Notes: generated by a model not told the origin, from the sequence alone. A DNA stretch of 64,000 nt from Bacteroidales bacterium (GCA_023146135.1 JAGLCR010000007.1:1-64000), one strand, 5' to 3'. Numbered from the stretch's first letter, positions 38,400 through 49,008 are shown. Made by a program: numbers and translations.

Positions 38400-39452
38400 T
38401 TATCGCTTCTGATACTGCTCTTCATAATACTTCTGATAATCACCAGAGGTAACATTTTCCAACCAATCAGTATTTTCCAAATACCATTCAACGGTTTTTT
38501 CCAAGCCTTCGGCAAATTGTAAAGAAGGAGTCCATCCTAACTCATTTTGTAGTTTGGTGGAATCAATAGCATATCGCATATCATGTCCGGCACGGTCTTT
38601 TACATAGGTAATTAGCTTTTCACTTTCTCCCTCAGATCGACCAAGTTTCTGATCTACTATTTTACACATTAGTTTTATTAGGTCAATATTTGTCCACTCA
38701 TTATGGCCACCAATATTATACGTATCGCCATCTTTTCCACCATGAAAAATCACATCAATAGCTCTTGCATGGTCTTCTACCCATAGCCAATCTCTAATAT
38801 TCTCCCCTTTGCCATAAACAGGAAGCGGCTTATTATTCTTGATATTATGAATAAAAAGCGGAATCAATTTTTCAGGAAACTGATAGGAACCATAATTATT
38901 AGAACAATTGGAAATAATCACAGGTAATTTGTAAGTATTATGGTAAGCACGAACCAAATGGTCTGAGCTGGCTTTAGATGCAGAATATGGACTTTTTGGG
39001 TCGTATGGTGTATCCTCTAAAAAGAAACCGGTTTCGCCCAGTGAACCATAAACCTCATCGGTAGAAACATGATAAAAGCGTTTTCCATCTTGATTGTCAG
39101 CCCAAATACGATTGGCCGCATTCAACAAGTTTGCTGTACCCACAATATTGGTCATGATAAACTCATTGGGGTTGGTAATAGAACGATCCACATGCGATTC
39201 GGCAGCTAAGTGTACCACTCCATCAAACTGGTATTTATCAAATAATTCGTAGATAAATTTAGCATCCACAATATCACCTTTTACAAACTCATAATTGCTT
39301 GCATTTTCCACATCACGCAAATTGTTTAAGTTTCCTGCATAGGTCAATTTATCCAAATTTACAATCTGATAATCAGGATATTTATTTACAAATAAACGCA
39401 CTAAATGCGATCCAATAAATCCGGCTCCTCCAGTGATCAATATCTTTTTCAT
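38400..39452 (-). CDS. rfbB: dTDP-glucose 4,6-dehydratase
   Basis: 350 aa; GGAGFIGSHLVR; HVSTDEVYGSLGETGFFLEDTPYDPKSPYSASKASSDHLVRAYH. Confidence 0.95.
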   Translation of the reverse strand: MKKILITGGAGFIGSHLVRLFVNKYPDYQIVNLDKLTYAGNLNNLRDVENASNYEFVKGDIVDAKFIYELFDKYQFDGVVHLAAESHVDRSITNPNEFIMTNIVGTANLLNAANRIWADNQDGKRFYHVSTDEVYGSLGETGFFLEDTPYDPKSPYSASKASSDHLVRAYHNTYKLPVIISNCSNNYGSYQFPEKLIPLFIHNIKNNKPLPVYGKGENIRDWLWVEDHARAIDVIFHGGKDGDTYNIGGHNEWTNIDLIKLMCKIVDQKLGRSEGESEKLITYVKDRAGHDMRYAIDSTKLQNELGWTPSLQFAEGLEKTVEWYLENTDWLENVTSGDYQKYYEEQYQKR

Positions 39453-39464
39453 AGTTTCTATTTA

Positions 39465-40475
39465 TTATTTCAAGCTCAACTGCCAGTTCCAAGCACTCAA
39501 TGTCATTTCATCAAGGCCCTTCTCCGCTTTCCATCCTAGCTCATTATTGGCAAAATTTGTATCTGCCCATACTTGTTCCACATCGCCTTCACGACGTGCA
39601 ACTATTTTATAATTTAATTTTCGCTTGCTTGTTTTCTCAAAAGATTGAATCACTTCCAATACACTATACCCATTCCCTGTACCGATATTAAAAATTTCAA
39701 AAGCAGCTTTTTGCTTTTTATTCATCATGCGTTCTACAGCAATTACATGCGCTTTTGCCAAATCTACCACATGAATATAATCACGAATGGCTGTACCATC
39801 AGGCGTATTATAATCATCACCAAAAACACTCAGCTGCTCGCGAATCCCAATGGCTGTTTGGGTAATAAAAGGCATTAAATTATTGGGAACACCCAAAGGC
39901 AGTTCGCCTATAAGAGCTGTTTTATGTGCGCCAATCGGATTGAAGTATCTTAAGGCAATACTATTAGCTGGATGAGCGTAAATAAAATCGCTAATCATAA
40001 CTTCGGCCACCTGCTTAGTATAGCCATAGGGTGATAATGCCTCTTTTATGGGTGCCCTCTCAGTAACTGGTAGTTCATCAGGCTGACCATAAACCGTACA
40101 AGAAGAAGAAAAAACCAAATTCTCAATCTTGAAACTCCTCATATTTTCCATAATATTAAGCAACGAGCCAATATTATTTTTATAATATTCCAAGGGTTTT
40201 TCTACGGATTCACCTACTGCTTTATAGGCTGCAAAATGAATAATGCCTTCTATATCAGCATTGCGCCTAAAAAAATCAGCACATAAATTGGCCTCCGACA
40301 AATCGAAATTCTCATAATTCGGTTTTACTCCCGATATTTTCTCAATATTTTCTAAAACTTCAATCCGACTATTGGAAAGATTGTCCACAATAATAACCTC
40401 ATAACCACTTTGTTGTAATTCAACCACGGTATGCGAGCCTATATATCCTAATCCGCCAGTAACTAATATTTTCAT
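39465..40475 (-). CDS. galE: UDP-glucose 4-epimerase
   Basis: 336 aa; VTGGLGYIGSHTVVELQQ; SSSCTVYGQP; YGYTKQ; ALRYFNPIGAH. Confidence 0.95.
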   Translation of the reverse strand: MKILVTGGLGYIGSHTVVELQQSGYEVIIVDNLSNSRIEVLENIEKISGVKPNYENFDLSEANLCADFFRRNADIEGIIHFAAYKAVGESVEKPLEYYKNNIGSLLNIMENMRSFKIENLVFSSSCTVYGQPDELPVTERAPIKEALSPYGYTKQVAEVMISDFIYAHPANSIALRYFNPIGAHKTALIGELPLGVPNNLMPFITQTAIGIREQLSVFGDDYNTPDGTAIRDYIHVVDLAKAHVIAVERMMNKKQKAAFEIFNIGTGNGYSVLEVIQSFEKTSKRKLNYKIVARREGDVEQVWADTNFANNELGWKAEKGLDEMTLSAWNWQLSLK

Positions 40476-40533
40476 TTATTTGATTTTCAAAATTGGAGTC
40501 CAAAAGTACGAAAAAAAGCATGTGGTTTTTCTT

Positions 40534-40541
40534 TACCTTTG
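40534..40541 (+). promoter_or_regulatory. -7 element TACCTTTG for the Nif3-like gene
   Basis: Matches TAnnTTTG, 29 nt upstream of ATG 40571; divergent TACTTTTG (40501-40508, - strand) faces galE. Confidence 0.5.
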
Positions 40542-40570
40542 TAAGCGAAGAACAAAAAGTAGATAATCGT

Positions 40571-41665
40571 ATGCAATTACAAAAACTAATTTCGGAACTA
40601 GAGCATTTGGCTCCTTTAAGCTATCAAGAATCCTATGATAATGCAGGACTGATTGTGGGAAGTTCAAACCAAGAGATAGCGAAAGCACTTATTTGCTTTG
40701 ATGTAACAGAAGAAGTCCTTGCTGAAGCAAAAGCCATCGGAGCTAGCTTAATTATTTCACATCATCCCATTGTTTTTGGAGGTCTAAAAAAACTCAATGG
40801 GAAAAACTATGTAGAGCGAATAGTAATTGATGCTATTAAAAGTGATATTGCACTATACGCTATGCATACAAATTTAGATAATGTAATTTTGGGAACTAAC
40901 CGCATATTGGCAGAAAAACTAGGATTGAAAAACGTCCAAGTTTTAGTTCCTTTAAAAGGGCGATTTCGCAAATTAGTTACCTTTTGCCCCAGCAAGTATG
41001 CAGAGAAAGTTCGCACAGCCATTTTCGAAGCCGGTGCTGGATATATTGGCAAATACAACCAATGTAGTTTTAATACCAAGGGTGAAGGAAGTTTTAGGGC
41101 CAATGCTGATGCTAAGCCTTTTGTAGGCGAGATAGATCAACTTCAATTTGAAGAAGAAATACGAGTTGAAACCATATTTCCCGATTATTTTGAGGGTAAA
41201 ATAATCAATGCTTTGAAGAAAGCGCATCCGTATGAGGAAGTGGCATATGATATTTACAAACTAGAAAACGAAAGTACTGAACTTGGAGCAGGAATAATTG
41301 GAGATTTAGAAGTAGCCGAAGATGAACTGGATTTCTTAAACAGACTTAAAAATATATGTCGAGCCGACGGCATACGCTACACCAAGCTTCGTAATAAAAA
41401 TGTTAAAAAAGTAGCCCTTTGTGGAGGAAGCGGAGCATTCCTAATTCATAAAGCTAAAGCGGCTCATGCTGATGTGTATATCACTGGAGATGTGAAGTAT
41501 CATGAGTTTTTTGATGCTGACAGTCAAATAGTAATTGCTGATATTGGCCACTACGAAAGTGAGCAGTTTACAAAAGAATTATTAATCAGCTACATTAAGG
41601 AAAAATTTCCTACATTTGCAGTCCAAATTTCGGAGGTAAACACTAATCCGATAAGCTATTTATAA
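40571..41665 (+). CDS. Nif3-like dinuclear metal centre protein (probable start 40571, not the ORF start 40493)
   Basis: MQLQKLISELEHLAPLSYQESYDNAGLIVG; SHHPIVFGGLKKL; ALYAMHTNLD; CGGSGAFLIHKAKAAHADVYITGDVKYHEFFDA; IADIGHYESE. Confidence 0.9.
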   Translation: MQLQKLISELEHLAPLSYQESYDNAGLIVGSSNQEIAKALICFDVTEEVLAEAKAIGASLIISHHPIVFGGLKKLNGKNYVERIVIDAIKSDIALYAMHTNLDNVILGTNRILAEKLGLKNVQVLVPLKGRFRKLVTFCPSKYAEKVRTAIFEAGAGYIGKYNQCSFNTKGEGSFRANADAKPFVGEIDQLQFEEEIRVETIFPDYFEGKIINALKKAHPYEEVAYDIYKLENESTELGAGIIGDLEVAEDELDFLNRLKNICRADGIRYTKLRNKNVKKVALCGGSGAFLIHKAKAAHADVYITGDVKYHEFFDADSQIVIADIGHYESEQFTKELLISYIKEKFPTFAVQISEVNTNPISYL

Positions 41666-41690
41666 TCAATAAATTAAATAATATAAGCAA

Positions 41691-42473
41691 ATGAGTAAAA
41701 CGAAAGCTACAGCAGACAAAAAGGTAAATTTAGCTGATGTATCCACAGAAGAGCGTCTAATTGCACTTGCTCGTTTACAAGTAATTGATTCAAAAATTGA
41801 TGAAATACGTAATGTTCGTGGCGAATTACCATTGGAAGTTCAAGATTTAGAAGATGAAATCACAGGACTCCAAACGCGTATTGATAATCTACTTACTGAA
41901 GTGGACGACATCAATTCACGAATTCAGGAGCGTAAAATTGCTATTGAAGATGGCAATGCTCTTATAAAGAAGTATGAAGATCAACGAATGAATGTGCGTA
42001 ACAATCGTGAGTATGATTCTTTGACAAAAGAGATTGAATATCAGGGCTTAGAAATTGAATTGGCCGAGAAGCGTATTAAGGAAGACCAGTATGCATTAGA
42101 GGTTAAGCAAGAAGCGATTAAGCAAGCGAAAGTGATTTTTGAAGATCGTAAAATTGACCTTGAAAACAAGAAAAAAGAGCTTACAGAAATAGTATCTGAA
42201 ACGGAGCGTGAAGAAAAGGAACTATTAGAAAAGTCGGAGAAAAATGAACCATTTATTGAAAATCGTTTATTGGCTGCCTATAAAAGAATTCGTTCAAATG
42301 CGCGTAATGGTTTGGCCGTGGTAGCAGTTGAGCGTGATGCTTGTGGAGGTTGTTTTAATAAGATACCACCTCAGCGTCAATTAGATATTCGCATGCACAA
42401 AAAGATTATTGTATGTGAGTATTGTGGACGTATCTTGGTTGACGAAACTATTCTTGAAGAAGCTTCAAAGTAA
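41691..42473 (+). CDS. Coiled-coil plus C4 zinc-ribbon protein (zf-RING_7-like)
   Basis: 260 aa; long coiled coil then CGGCFNKIPPQRQLDIRMHKKIIVCEYCGRIL. Confidence 0.85.
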   Translation: MSKTKATADKKVNLADVSTEERLIALARLQVIDSKIDEIRNVRGELPLEVQDLEDEITGLQTRIDNLLTEVDDINSRIQERKIAIEDGNALIKKYEDQRMNVRNNREYDSLTKEIEYQGLEIELAEKRIKEDQYALEVKQEAIKQAKVIFEDRKIDLENKKKELTEIVSETEREEKELLEKSEKNEPFIENRLLAAYKRIRSNARNGLAVVAVERDACGGCFNKIPPQRQLDIRMHKKIIVCEYCGRILVDETILEEASK

Positions 42474-42493
42474 GCTAGTCTGATAATAATATC

Positions 42494-42525
42494 AAAAGCG
42501 TTCCGAAATGGAACGCTTTTTTTTT
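42494..42525 (+). terminator. Rho-independent terminator
   Basis: AAAAGCGTTCC-GAAAT-GGAACGCTTTTTTTTT. Confidence 0.9.
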
Positions 42526-42588
42526 GCCAAATACTTAAGACTATAAGTATTAATAGAAATCACCTTAATAACTATATTTGCTGCCGTC

Positions 42589-44079
42589 ATGAGAATAACA
42601 GCCATCATTTTAGTATTTTTTATGTTTAGCATTTCAGCTTCTGCAAATTTTGATTTTAATCAAAATTGTAGAAAAGCATATGATAAAATGATGGTTTTCG
42701 ATTTCGAAAGCGCTAGTATTATCCTTGATAAAGAGAAAAAACTCCACCCTAACAATTTAGTTCCTGACTATATCAGCACTTATATTCTTTTTTGGAAAGC
42801 TGCGCTAAATGAGGAGGAAGAGGATATGGAAGTATATGAAGATAAGGTGGATAATCTTATCGAGGATATCGAAGATGATGATGAAAAATCAGCCTATAAA
42901 AATTATATGCTTAGCGATATCTATCTTCGTGGAGCTTATATTAAGGGGATGCAAACCTCGTATATGTCTGCAGCATATCGGTTTAATAAAGCTTATAATC
43001 TAATTCAAAAAAACCGCAAGGACTTTCCTAACTTTATTCCCAATAAAAAACTTATTGGCTTATTGAATGTAGGTATAGGTACTGTTCCCAAGAAATACAC
43101 ATGGGTACTTAATCTCTTTAATTTTGAGGGAAATATAATGGAAGGGCTTAAAGAACTAAAAAGCCTTTTATATATATCAGCCAATGATAATAACTACCAT
43201 TATTTATTAAGTGAAAGTTTATTATTGTACTCCTTCACCATGGTAAATTTTGAAGTATCTAAAGAAAGTCAAAATGAGCTTTTGGGTATTTATAAATGGG
43301 ATATTATAAAAAATGAATTGCCAACTAATCCGTTTATGATTTTTGCAAAAGCATCCTTTCTTAAGCATATTAAGAAGACCGATGATGCCATTCGATGTAT
43401 TCAAAATAAGAACGGGTCGAGTACTTCCATGCATTTCTATTATTTAGATTATATGCTTGGCGAATGCATGCTAAATAAACTAGATTTTACAGCAGCCATC
43501 CATTTTCAGAAATATGTAAATGAGTATAATGGAAATAGTTTTCGCCGATCAGCTTGCCAAAAACTTGCATGGACCTACTTGCTCCAAGGAAAAAATCAAC
43601 AATATCAAACGACTATAAAAAAGTGTTTAAGCTTTGGAAATGACAATCGCGACTCGGACCGACAAGCAACAAAAGAAGCCGAAAGCGGAAAGGTTCCAAA
43701 TATTAACTTATTAAAAGCTCGACTTCTATTCGACGGAGGATATTATCAAAAGGCAAGTATTGCAATTGAAAATAAAGCCCAATATAATAATACGCGGGAT
43801 CAGTTGGAGCATACTTATCGATTAGGTCGAATATATGATGAGTGGGGAAAATTGACTAAGGCTATCTATTATTATAAAGCATGCATTGAAGCAGGTCAAG
43901 AAATGGAGTATTATTTTGCAGCCAATGCCGCTTTGCATTTGGGATATATTTACGAAAAACAAGGGCTAAAGACTAAAGCAAAATACCTGTATGAACGCTG
44001 TTTGGATATGGATTTTGATGAATATCAAGATGGGATTACTCAAAAAGCAAAAGCCGCATTGGAAAGACTAGAAAACTAA
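42589..44079 (+). CDS. Secreted TPR-containing protein
   Basis: 496 aa; signal peptide; C-terminal TPR-like HTYRLGRIYDEWGKLTKAIYYYKACIEAGQ / AALHLGYIYEKQGLKTKAKYLYERCL. Confidence 0.75.
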   Translation: MRITAIILVFFMFSISASANFDFNQNCRKAYDKMMVFDFESASIILDKEKKLHPNNLVPDYISTYILFWKAALNEEEEDMEVYEDKVDNLIEDIEDDDEKSAYKNYMLSDIYLRGAYIKGMQTSYMSAAYRFNKAYNLIQKNRKDFPNFIPNKKLIGLLNVGIGTVPKKYTWVLNLFNFEGNIMEGLKELKSLLYISANDNNYHYLLSESLLLYSFTMVNFEVSKESQNELLGIYKWDIIKNELPTNPFMIFAKASFLKHIKKTDDAIRCIQNKNGSSTSMHFYYLDYMLGECMLNKLDFTAAIHFQKYVNEYNGNSFRRSACQKLAWTYLLQGKNQQYQTTIKKCLSFGNDNRDSDRQATKEAESGKVPNINLLKARLLFDGGYYQKASIAIENKAQYNNTRDQLEHTYRLGRIYDEWGKLTKAIYYYKACIEAGQEMEYYFAANAALHLGYIYEKQGLKTKAKYLYERCLDMDFDEYQDGITQKAKAALERLEN

Positions 44080-44723
44080 TCGCGAGCACGATTTTTCAAC
44101 ATGGGCACAAAGGCAAAGTCACCATGTGTTTTTTGCTCAAAATCCATTTCACTAATACGGCTTATGCTATACATTACCTGCCCCTCGTCGCCCCCAACCG
44201 GAATAACAAGTAAGCCTCCAACCTTTAGTTGCTTCAATAGTTGTTTGGGAACCTCTGGCGCTCCTGCGGTAACAATTATTTTATCAAATGGAGCATAGGA
44301 AGGTAGCCCCTTATAACCATCGCCATAAAAAAGTTTGGCCATATAACCCATATCATGCATTAGTTTGCGAGTGCGATCGTATAGTTTACGCTGACGTTCA
44401 ATACTAAATACTTTTGCTCCCATCTCAACAAGAACAATTGCCTGATACCCTGAGCCAGTACCAACTTCAAGCACTTTGTCTCCTTTCTTAATGTTTAATA
44501 ATTGCGATTGAAAACCAACAGTATAAGGTTGCGAAATAGTTTGGCCAGAACCAATTGGAAAGGGAACATCTTGATAGGCAAAATTTTCGAAGGACGAATC
44601 CATAAAAAGGTGTCGTGGAATTTTGCCAATGGCATCCAAAACACCAGCATCTGTAATACCTTTTGCTTTGACCTCCTCAACTAAACGCCTTCGCATTCCC
44701 TTATGTTTATAGTTATCAATCAT
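44076..44723 (-). CDS. pcm: Protein-L-isoaspartate O-methyltransferase
   Basis: 215 aa; PFPIGSGQTISQPYTVGFQSQLL; VLEVGTGSGYQAIVL; KIIVTAGAPEVPKQLL. Confidence 0.93.
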   Translation of the reverse strand: MIDNYKHKGMRRRLVEEVKAKGITDAGVLDAIGKIPRHLFMDSSFENFAYQDVPFPIGSGQTISQPYTVGFQSQLLNIKKGDKVLEVGTGSGYQAIVLVEMGAKVFSIERQRKLYDRTRKLMHDMGYMAKLFYGDGYKGLPSYAPFDKIIVTAGAPEVPKQLLKQLKVGGLLVIPVGGDEGQVMYSISRISEMDFEQKTHGDFAFVPMLKNRARD

Positions 44724-44829
44724 ATACGAATTATGTTTATTAACATTCTGTTTTTAATTAGATGCAAATTTACTATAATATTTCATGTGTTTATTAATGT
44801 ATTTTTGATAAAACAAAGAGATAAGAAAA

Positions 44830-45786
44830 ATGCACAGAGTAAGTATTATTGGTGGTGGCGAAACTGGAGAGTCGCATATTAGAAGTATTCAAAAGCGACC
44901 TTACTTTGAGCTTGTGGGCATCCATGATTTTAATCAAGAAGAACGATTGCGTCTGCAAAAAAAATTCCAAATACCCGTTTTTCATTCCATAAATGAACTT
45001 ATTGACCAATCTGACATTGTTGATATTGCCAGCGATGCTACTCCGCATTTTGATATTGCGGCTCAAGCCTTACGCAAATCCTGTCATGTTTTTATCGATC
45101 GACCTTTAATAAGTAGTTTGCCCGAGGCACAAAAGCTTGTAGAACTTGCATTCGAGGCCAATGTTAAAGTACAAATTGGACATATGGAACGTTTCAACCC
45201 TAGCTTTATACTTGGGCTAGAGCATATCGATCATCCAAATTATATTGAGGCAAGACGAATGCACGCATTTGAAGGCAACAATCAGCATGTAGTTTTGGAT
45301 ATGATGATTCAGGATATTGATATCATTTTAAGTATTACCAATTCGGAAATTAAGAAAATTCAGGCTAGGGCTCATAGCCTTAATTCTGAAGAGCTTTTAA
45401 TGGTGAATGCAAATATTATTTTTGACAATGGGTGCATTGCAAATTTAACAAGTAGCAAGATGGCTCAAGAGGAAAGCTGTAATATGCAGATATTTCAGGA
45501 GCATGATAGTCTTAATATCGATCTAACAAATAATACAGTACAGCAAATTACTTTTGATCCTATTTTAGGTTCAAAGAATACCTATTTGCTCCACAGTAAT
45601 AAAAAGCATAATACTCTGGACTTAGAGTTGGAAAGCTTTCATAATTCTATTGTAAATAATACAACTCCCAATGTGTCATTGATGGATGGAAGCAAGGCTT
45701 TAGAAGTTGCCTTTATGATTCTTGACCGCGTTTCCTATTGGCAGGATGTAAAACTTGATACACAAAAAGTACGATTCGGATATTAA
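44830..45786 (+). CDS. Gfo/Idh/MocA-family oxidoreductase
   Basis: 318 aa; VSIIGGGETGESHIRSIQ; DIVDIASDATPHFDIAAQALRKSCHVFIDRPLISSLPEAQKLVELA. Confidence 0.85.
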   Translation: MHRVSIIGGGETGESHIRSIQKRPYFELVGIHDFNQEERLRLQKKFQIPVFHSINELIDQSDIVDIASDATPHFDIAAQALRKSCHVFIDRPLISSLPEAQKLVELAFEANVKVQIGHMERFNPSFILGLEHIDHPNYIEARRMHAFEGNNQHVVLDMMIQDIDIILSITNSEIKKIQARAHSLNSEELLMVNANIIFDNGCIANLTSSKMAQEESCNMQIFQEHDSLNIDLTNNTVQQITFDPILGSKNTYLLHSNKKHNTLDLELESFHNSIVNNTTPNVSLMDGSKALEVAFMILDRVSYWQDVKLDTQKVRFGY

Positions 45787-45904
45787 TTCGAGCCCTTTCA
45801 AAATAATTTCATAACACTTTCATTTTTTTCAGATTTTTGCACTTTTCTACATACTAATAAGAGCAATTATACGTTAAGAATTAAATTGCACAGATAAACT
45901 ATTT

Positions 45905-46774
45905 ATGATCTTGAAATTTACTTTTACATTATCGTTTTTCATTCTACTATTCACTTCCTGTGAAGTAATAAATCCTGATGAAAAAGTTCCTTCCTTTATT
46001 CATATTGATCATATCTCCCTTGATGTGAAAACAGGCCAAGGCACTGATTCTTCAGATATTGCCGACGCATGGATTTACATAAATAATGTGCTTATTGGAG
46101 CTTATCAGCTACCTACTACTATTCCCATATTAAAAGAGGGTGTTCAAGATATTGAAATTCGTTCCGGAGTTATAATCAACGGAATAGCAGCTACCCGATC
46201 TATCAATCCTTTTTATTCATATCAAACTAAGAGTATCGATTTAATACCCGACAGTATTGTAAGTGTCAATGTTAAAACCGACTATAACCCATTGGTGAAG
46301 TTTGTATGGAACACTATTGGTCAGGAGGGTTTTGAAGAAGGGGGAATAAGTATTGATTCGGTGAAAGGGAGTACTTCTAAAATGATTAAAACCAAAACTG
46401 AGGTATATGAAGGTGATGCATCGGGGCATATACATCTCGATAAGGATCATTCGATTTTCATAGGTCAATCAACAAATAAGTATATTCTACCAAAAGGTGG
46501 TAAAGCAGTGGTTTTAGAGATAAATTGTAAAAATGTAAGCAACCATTTTGCAATAGGAATGTTTGTAGAAGAGGCAGGGGGAAAGGTGATCATAGCTAAT
46601 CACTTAATAGTGAACCCGAGTTTAGAATGGAAAAAACTCTACGTGAATTTCACCGAGCTTGTAAGCAATTACCCTCAGGCGATTAATTATAGAGTATTTT
46701 TTACTGCGGAGCTTGAATCGAGCAATACCACTGCTGATATATATTTAGATAATATAAAATTATTACATTTTTAA
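45905..46774 (+). CDS. Hypothetical lipoprotein
   Basis: 289 aa; lipobox LFTSCEVINPDEKVPSFIHI; 1-nt overlap with downstream gene start. Confidence 0.68.
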   Translation: MILKFTFTLSFFILLFTSCEVINPDEKVPSFIHIDHISLDVKTGQGTDSSDIADAWIYINNVLIGAYQLPTTIPILKEGVQDIEIRSGVIINGIAATRSINPFYSYQTKSIDLIPDSIVSVNVKTDYNPLVKFVWNTIGQEGFEEGGISIDSVKGSTSKMIKTKTEVYEGDASGHIHLDKDHSIFIGQSTNKYILPKGGKAVVLEINCKNVSNHFAIGMFVEEAGGKVIIANHLIVNPSLEWKKLYVNFTELVSNYPQAINYRVFFTAELESSNTTADIYLDNIKLLHF

Positions 46775-48189
46775 TGAATACAAAACTACAAACCGTGAAA
46801 TACCTTTTAGCAGATTATATATCTGCTTCCTTGGCGTGGACTTTGTTTTTTGTATATCGTAAGTATTCTTATCAAGCCGATATTGAGAATATATTTCAAT
46901 CTGTTTTTCAAGATCAAAAATTCTTTACTGGTATTATCGTAATTCCATTGTCATGGGTTTTATTTTATCTAATACTAGGTAGCTATAAAGGAATTTATCG
47001 TAAATCAAGAATTCGTGAGTTAGGGCTTACTTTTATATCATCTGTAATTGGTGTTTCCATTATATTTTTCACCCTAATACTTGATGATTATGTACAAGAC
47101 CCCTATCAACTATTTGATTATGTAATTGTTCTATTTTTCAGTCATTTTGGGTTTACAGCAATTTTCAGAATTATTCTCACCTCAATTTCAGCCTATAAAA
47201 TACATAATCGTATTATTGGTTTCAACACATTAATAATAGGGGGAAACGGTAAGGCAACGCAGATTTTTCTGGATATTGAAAATCAGTTTCGTTCTTCTGG
47301 AAATAAAATTATCGGTTTTTTGAGTGTTAATGTGAACGGTGAATATTTGCTTGAGAATCATATTCCACATTTGGGAACCTATGAAGAAGCCACCAAAATT
47401 ATTGAAAAATATGCGGTGGAAGAAGTTATTATTGCCATCGACCCCTCGGAGCATGATAAAATACGATCCATTGTAACAATACTCGGAAACAGCAAAATTA
47501 TTATTAAAGTGATCCCTGACATGCATGATATATTATTGGGTTCTGTTAAAATGACTTCTATTTTTCAGGCTCCTTTAATTCAAATTTCTCCTGGTATAAT
47601 GCCTTACTGGCAGGTGATATTAAAACGTATAATGGATATTGGTATTTCCATTATTGCTATAATTGCCTTGCTACCAGTTTTTATTTTTACTGCCATTGCT
47701 ATTAAGCTTGGCTCAAAGGGCCCAATATTTTATTCTCAAGAGCGTATAGGCATTGAGGGCAGGCCGTTTAAAATGTTGAAATTTCGCACTATGGTTGAAA
47801 ACGCAGAAGCAAATGGCCCGCAGCTTTCTTCTGATGAAGACCCTAGAATTACCAAATTTGGTAAATTTATGCGTAAAGTTCGCTTGGACGAAATACCGCA
47901 ATTTTTAACGGTAATAAAAGGTGATATGGCCTTGGTAGGCTATCGCCCCGAGCGGCAGTTTTTTATTGATAAAATTGCTGAAAAGGCACCACATTATAAG
48001 TTTTTACTCAAAATTAAACCTGGCATCACCTCATGGGGTCAAGTAAAATTTGGCTACGCATCTACGGTAGATGAAATGATTGAACGACTAAAGTATGATA
48101 TACTTTATATTGAGAATATGTCCATAGCAGTGGACATTAAAATAATGATATACACTATTTTAATTGTATTTACTGGTAGGGGTAAATAG
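46774..48189 (+). CDS. Exopolysaccharide polyprenyl glycosylphosphotransferase (undecaprenyl-phosphate sugar transferase)
   Basis: 471 aa; multiple TM; CoA-binding-like middle; GPIFYSQERIGIEGRPFKMLKFRTMVENAE...RKVRLDEIPQFLTVIKGDMALVGYRPER. Confidence 0.92.
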   Translation: MNTKLQTVKYLLADYISASLAWTLFFVYRKYSYQADIENIFQSVFQDQKFFTGIIVIPLSWVLFYLILGSYKGIYRKSRIRELGLTFISSVIGVSIIFFTLILDDYVQDPYQLFDYVIVLFFSHFGFTAIFRIILTSISAYKIHNRIIGFNTLIIGGNGKATQIFLDIENQFRSSGNKIIGFLSVNVNGEYLLENHIPHLGTYEEATKIIEKYAVEEVIIAIDPSEHDKIRSIVTILGNSKIIIKVIPDMHDILLGSVKMTSIFQAPLIQISPGIMPYWQVILKRIMDIGISIIAIIALLPVFIFTAIAIKLGSKGPIFYSQERIGIEGRPFKMLKFRTMVENAEANGPQLSSDEDPRITKFGKFMRKVRLDEIPQFLTVIKGDMALVGYRPERQFFIDKIAEKAPHYKFLLKIKPGITSWGQVKFGYASTVDEMIERLKYDILYIENMSIAVDIKIMIYTILIVFTGRGK

Positions 48190-48192
48190 CAC

Positions 48193-48993
48193 CTAATAGT
48201 CGATGGGAATTAGTACTGTCTTGATTCTACTATTTTTTGAATATTCCTTTTCTTTATATTGCCTGATAAACTCTTGGTGAGATAAATTAAGTGACAAATC
48301 CCAACAATGGTAAACAATATCGTTTGATATTCGTTTTTCCAAAAAATCAATCACAAATGAGTAACAACTTACATCGAATGAAATAGCTGAAACATTTTGG
48401 GCTGATAATTGAATAGCTAAAAGGTTTGCATAAAACTCTTGAGCAGTGGTATCCCCATCAGCAATCAATTGATTAACATCTTGATAAGGCAAATAATAAG
48501 AGGTGTGCCAACCCCTATTTCTAAATTCACTAAATTCTTTGCTCTTAAAGCTTGTTTCAATAATTGCAATATCTTTTATATGATATATGGAATCAATATA
48601 AGAAAATCTTTTCAAAATGAAATCGTAATTTGAATTATTTACTCCACGTGTATCCAGCCAAAGCTTAGTCAATGGATAGATTGCAACAGAAGTGAGATAT
48701 TCGGAGAATAAGGGTGCTGGAAGCAAGTTTTTATCATGCTGCACTTTGAAATAATCACCATTGTCTTGGTAAAAATTTAAATCCAATTCCCAAGCATTAA
48801 ATCCCAGATTATGTACCATACTCACACGCTTAGTTGAATTAATCCGATGCGGAATTACAATATTATGGAGATTATTATTTTTCAATCTTTCAACAATCCC
48901 AACTTGTTCATTTTCTCTTTTGGTACATGAAGAAATAGAAAGAAGAACAATCAAGAGAATACTAATATGGAAAAATCGAAAAATCATGTTCAA
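48193..48993 (-). CDS. Lipoprotein with PLC-like/GDPD-like fold (tentative)
   Basis: 266 aa; lipobox SISSCTKRE; NIVIPHRINSTKR...LGFNAWELDLNFYQ...FKVQHDK...KLWLDTRG. Confidence 0.55.
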   Translation of the reverse strand: MNMIFRFFHISILLIVLLSISSCTKRENEQVGIVERLKNNNLHNIVIPHRINSTKRVSMVHNLGFNAWELDLNFYQDNGDYFKVQHDKNLLPAPLFSEYLTSVAIYPLTKLWLDTRGVNNSNYDFILKRFSYIDSIYHIKDIAIIETSFKSKEFSEFRNRGWHTSYYLPYQDVNQLIADGDTTAQEFYANLLAIQLSAQNVSAISFDVSCYSFVIDFLEKRISNDIVYHCWDLSLNLSHQEFIRQYKEKEYSKNSRIKTVLIPIDY

Positions 48994-49008
48994 AAGATAA
49001 AATCACTT

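Noticed and set aside
38400-40475. rfbB-galE as the start of a polysaccharide island
   Set aside because: Only these two nucleotide-sugar enzymes are adjacent; no glycosyltransferases, flippase or polymerase next to them.
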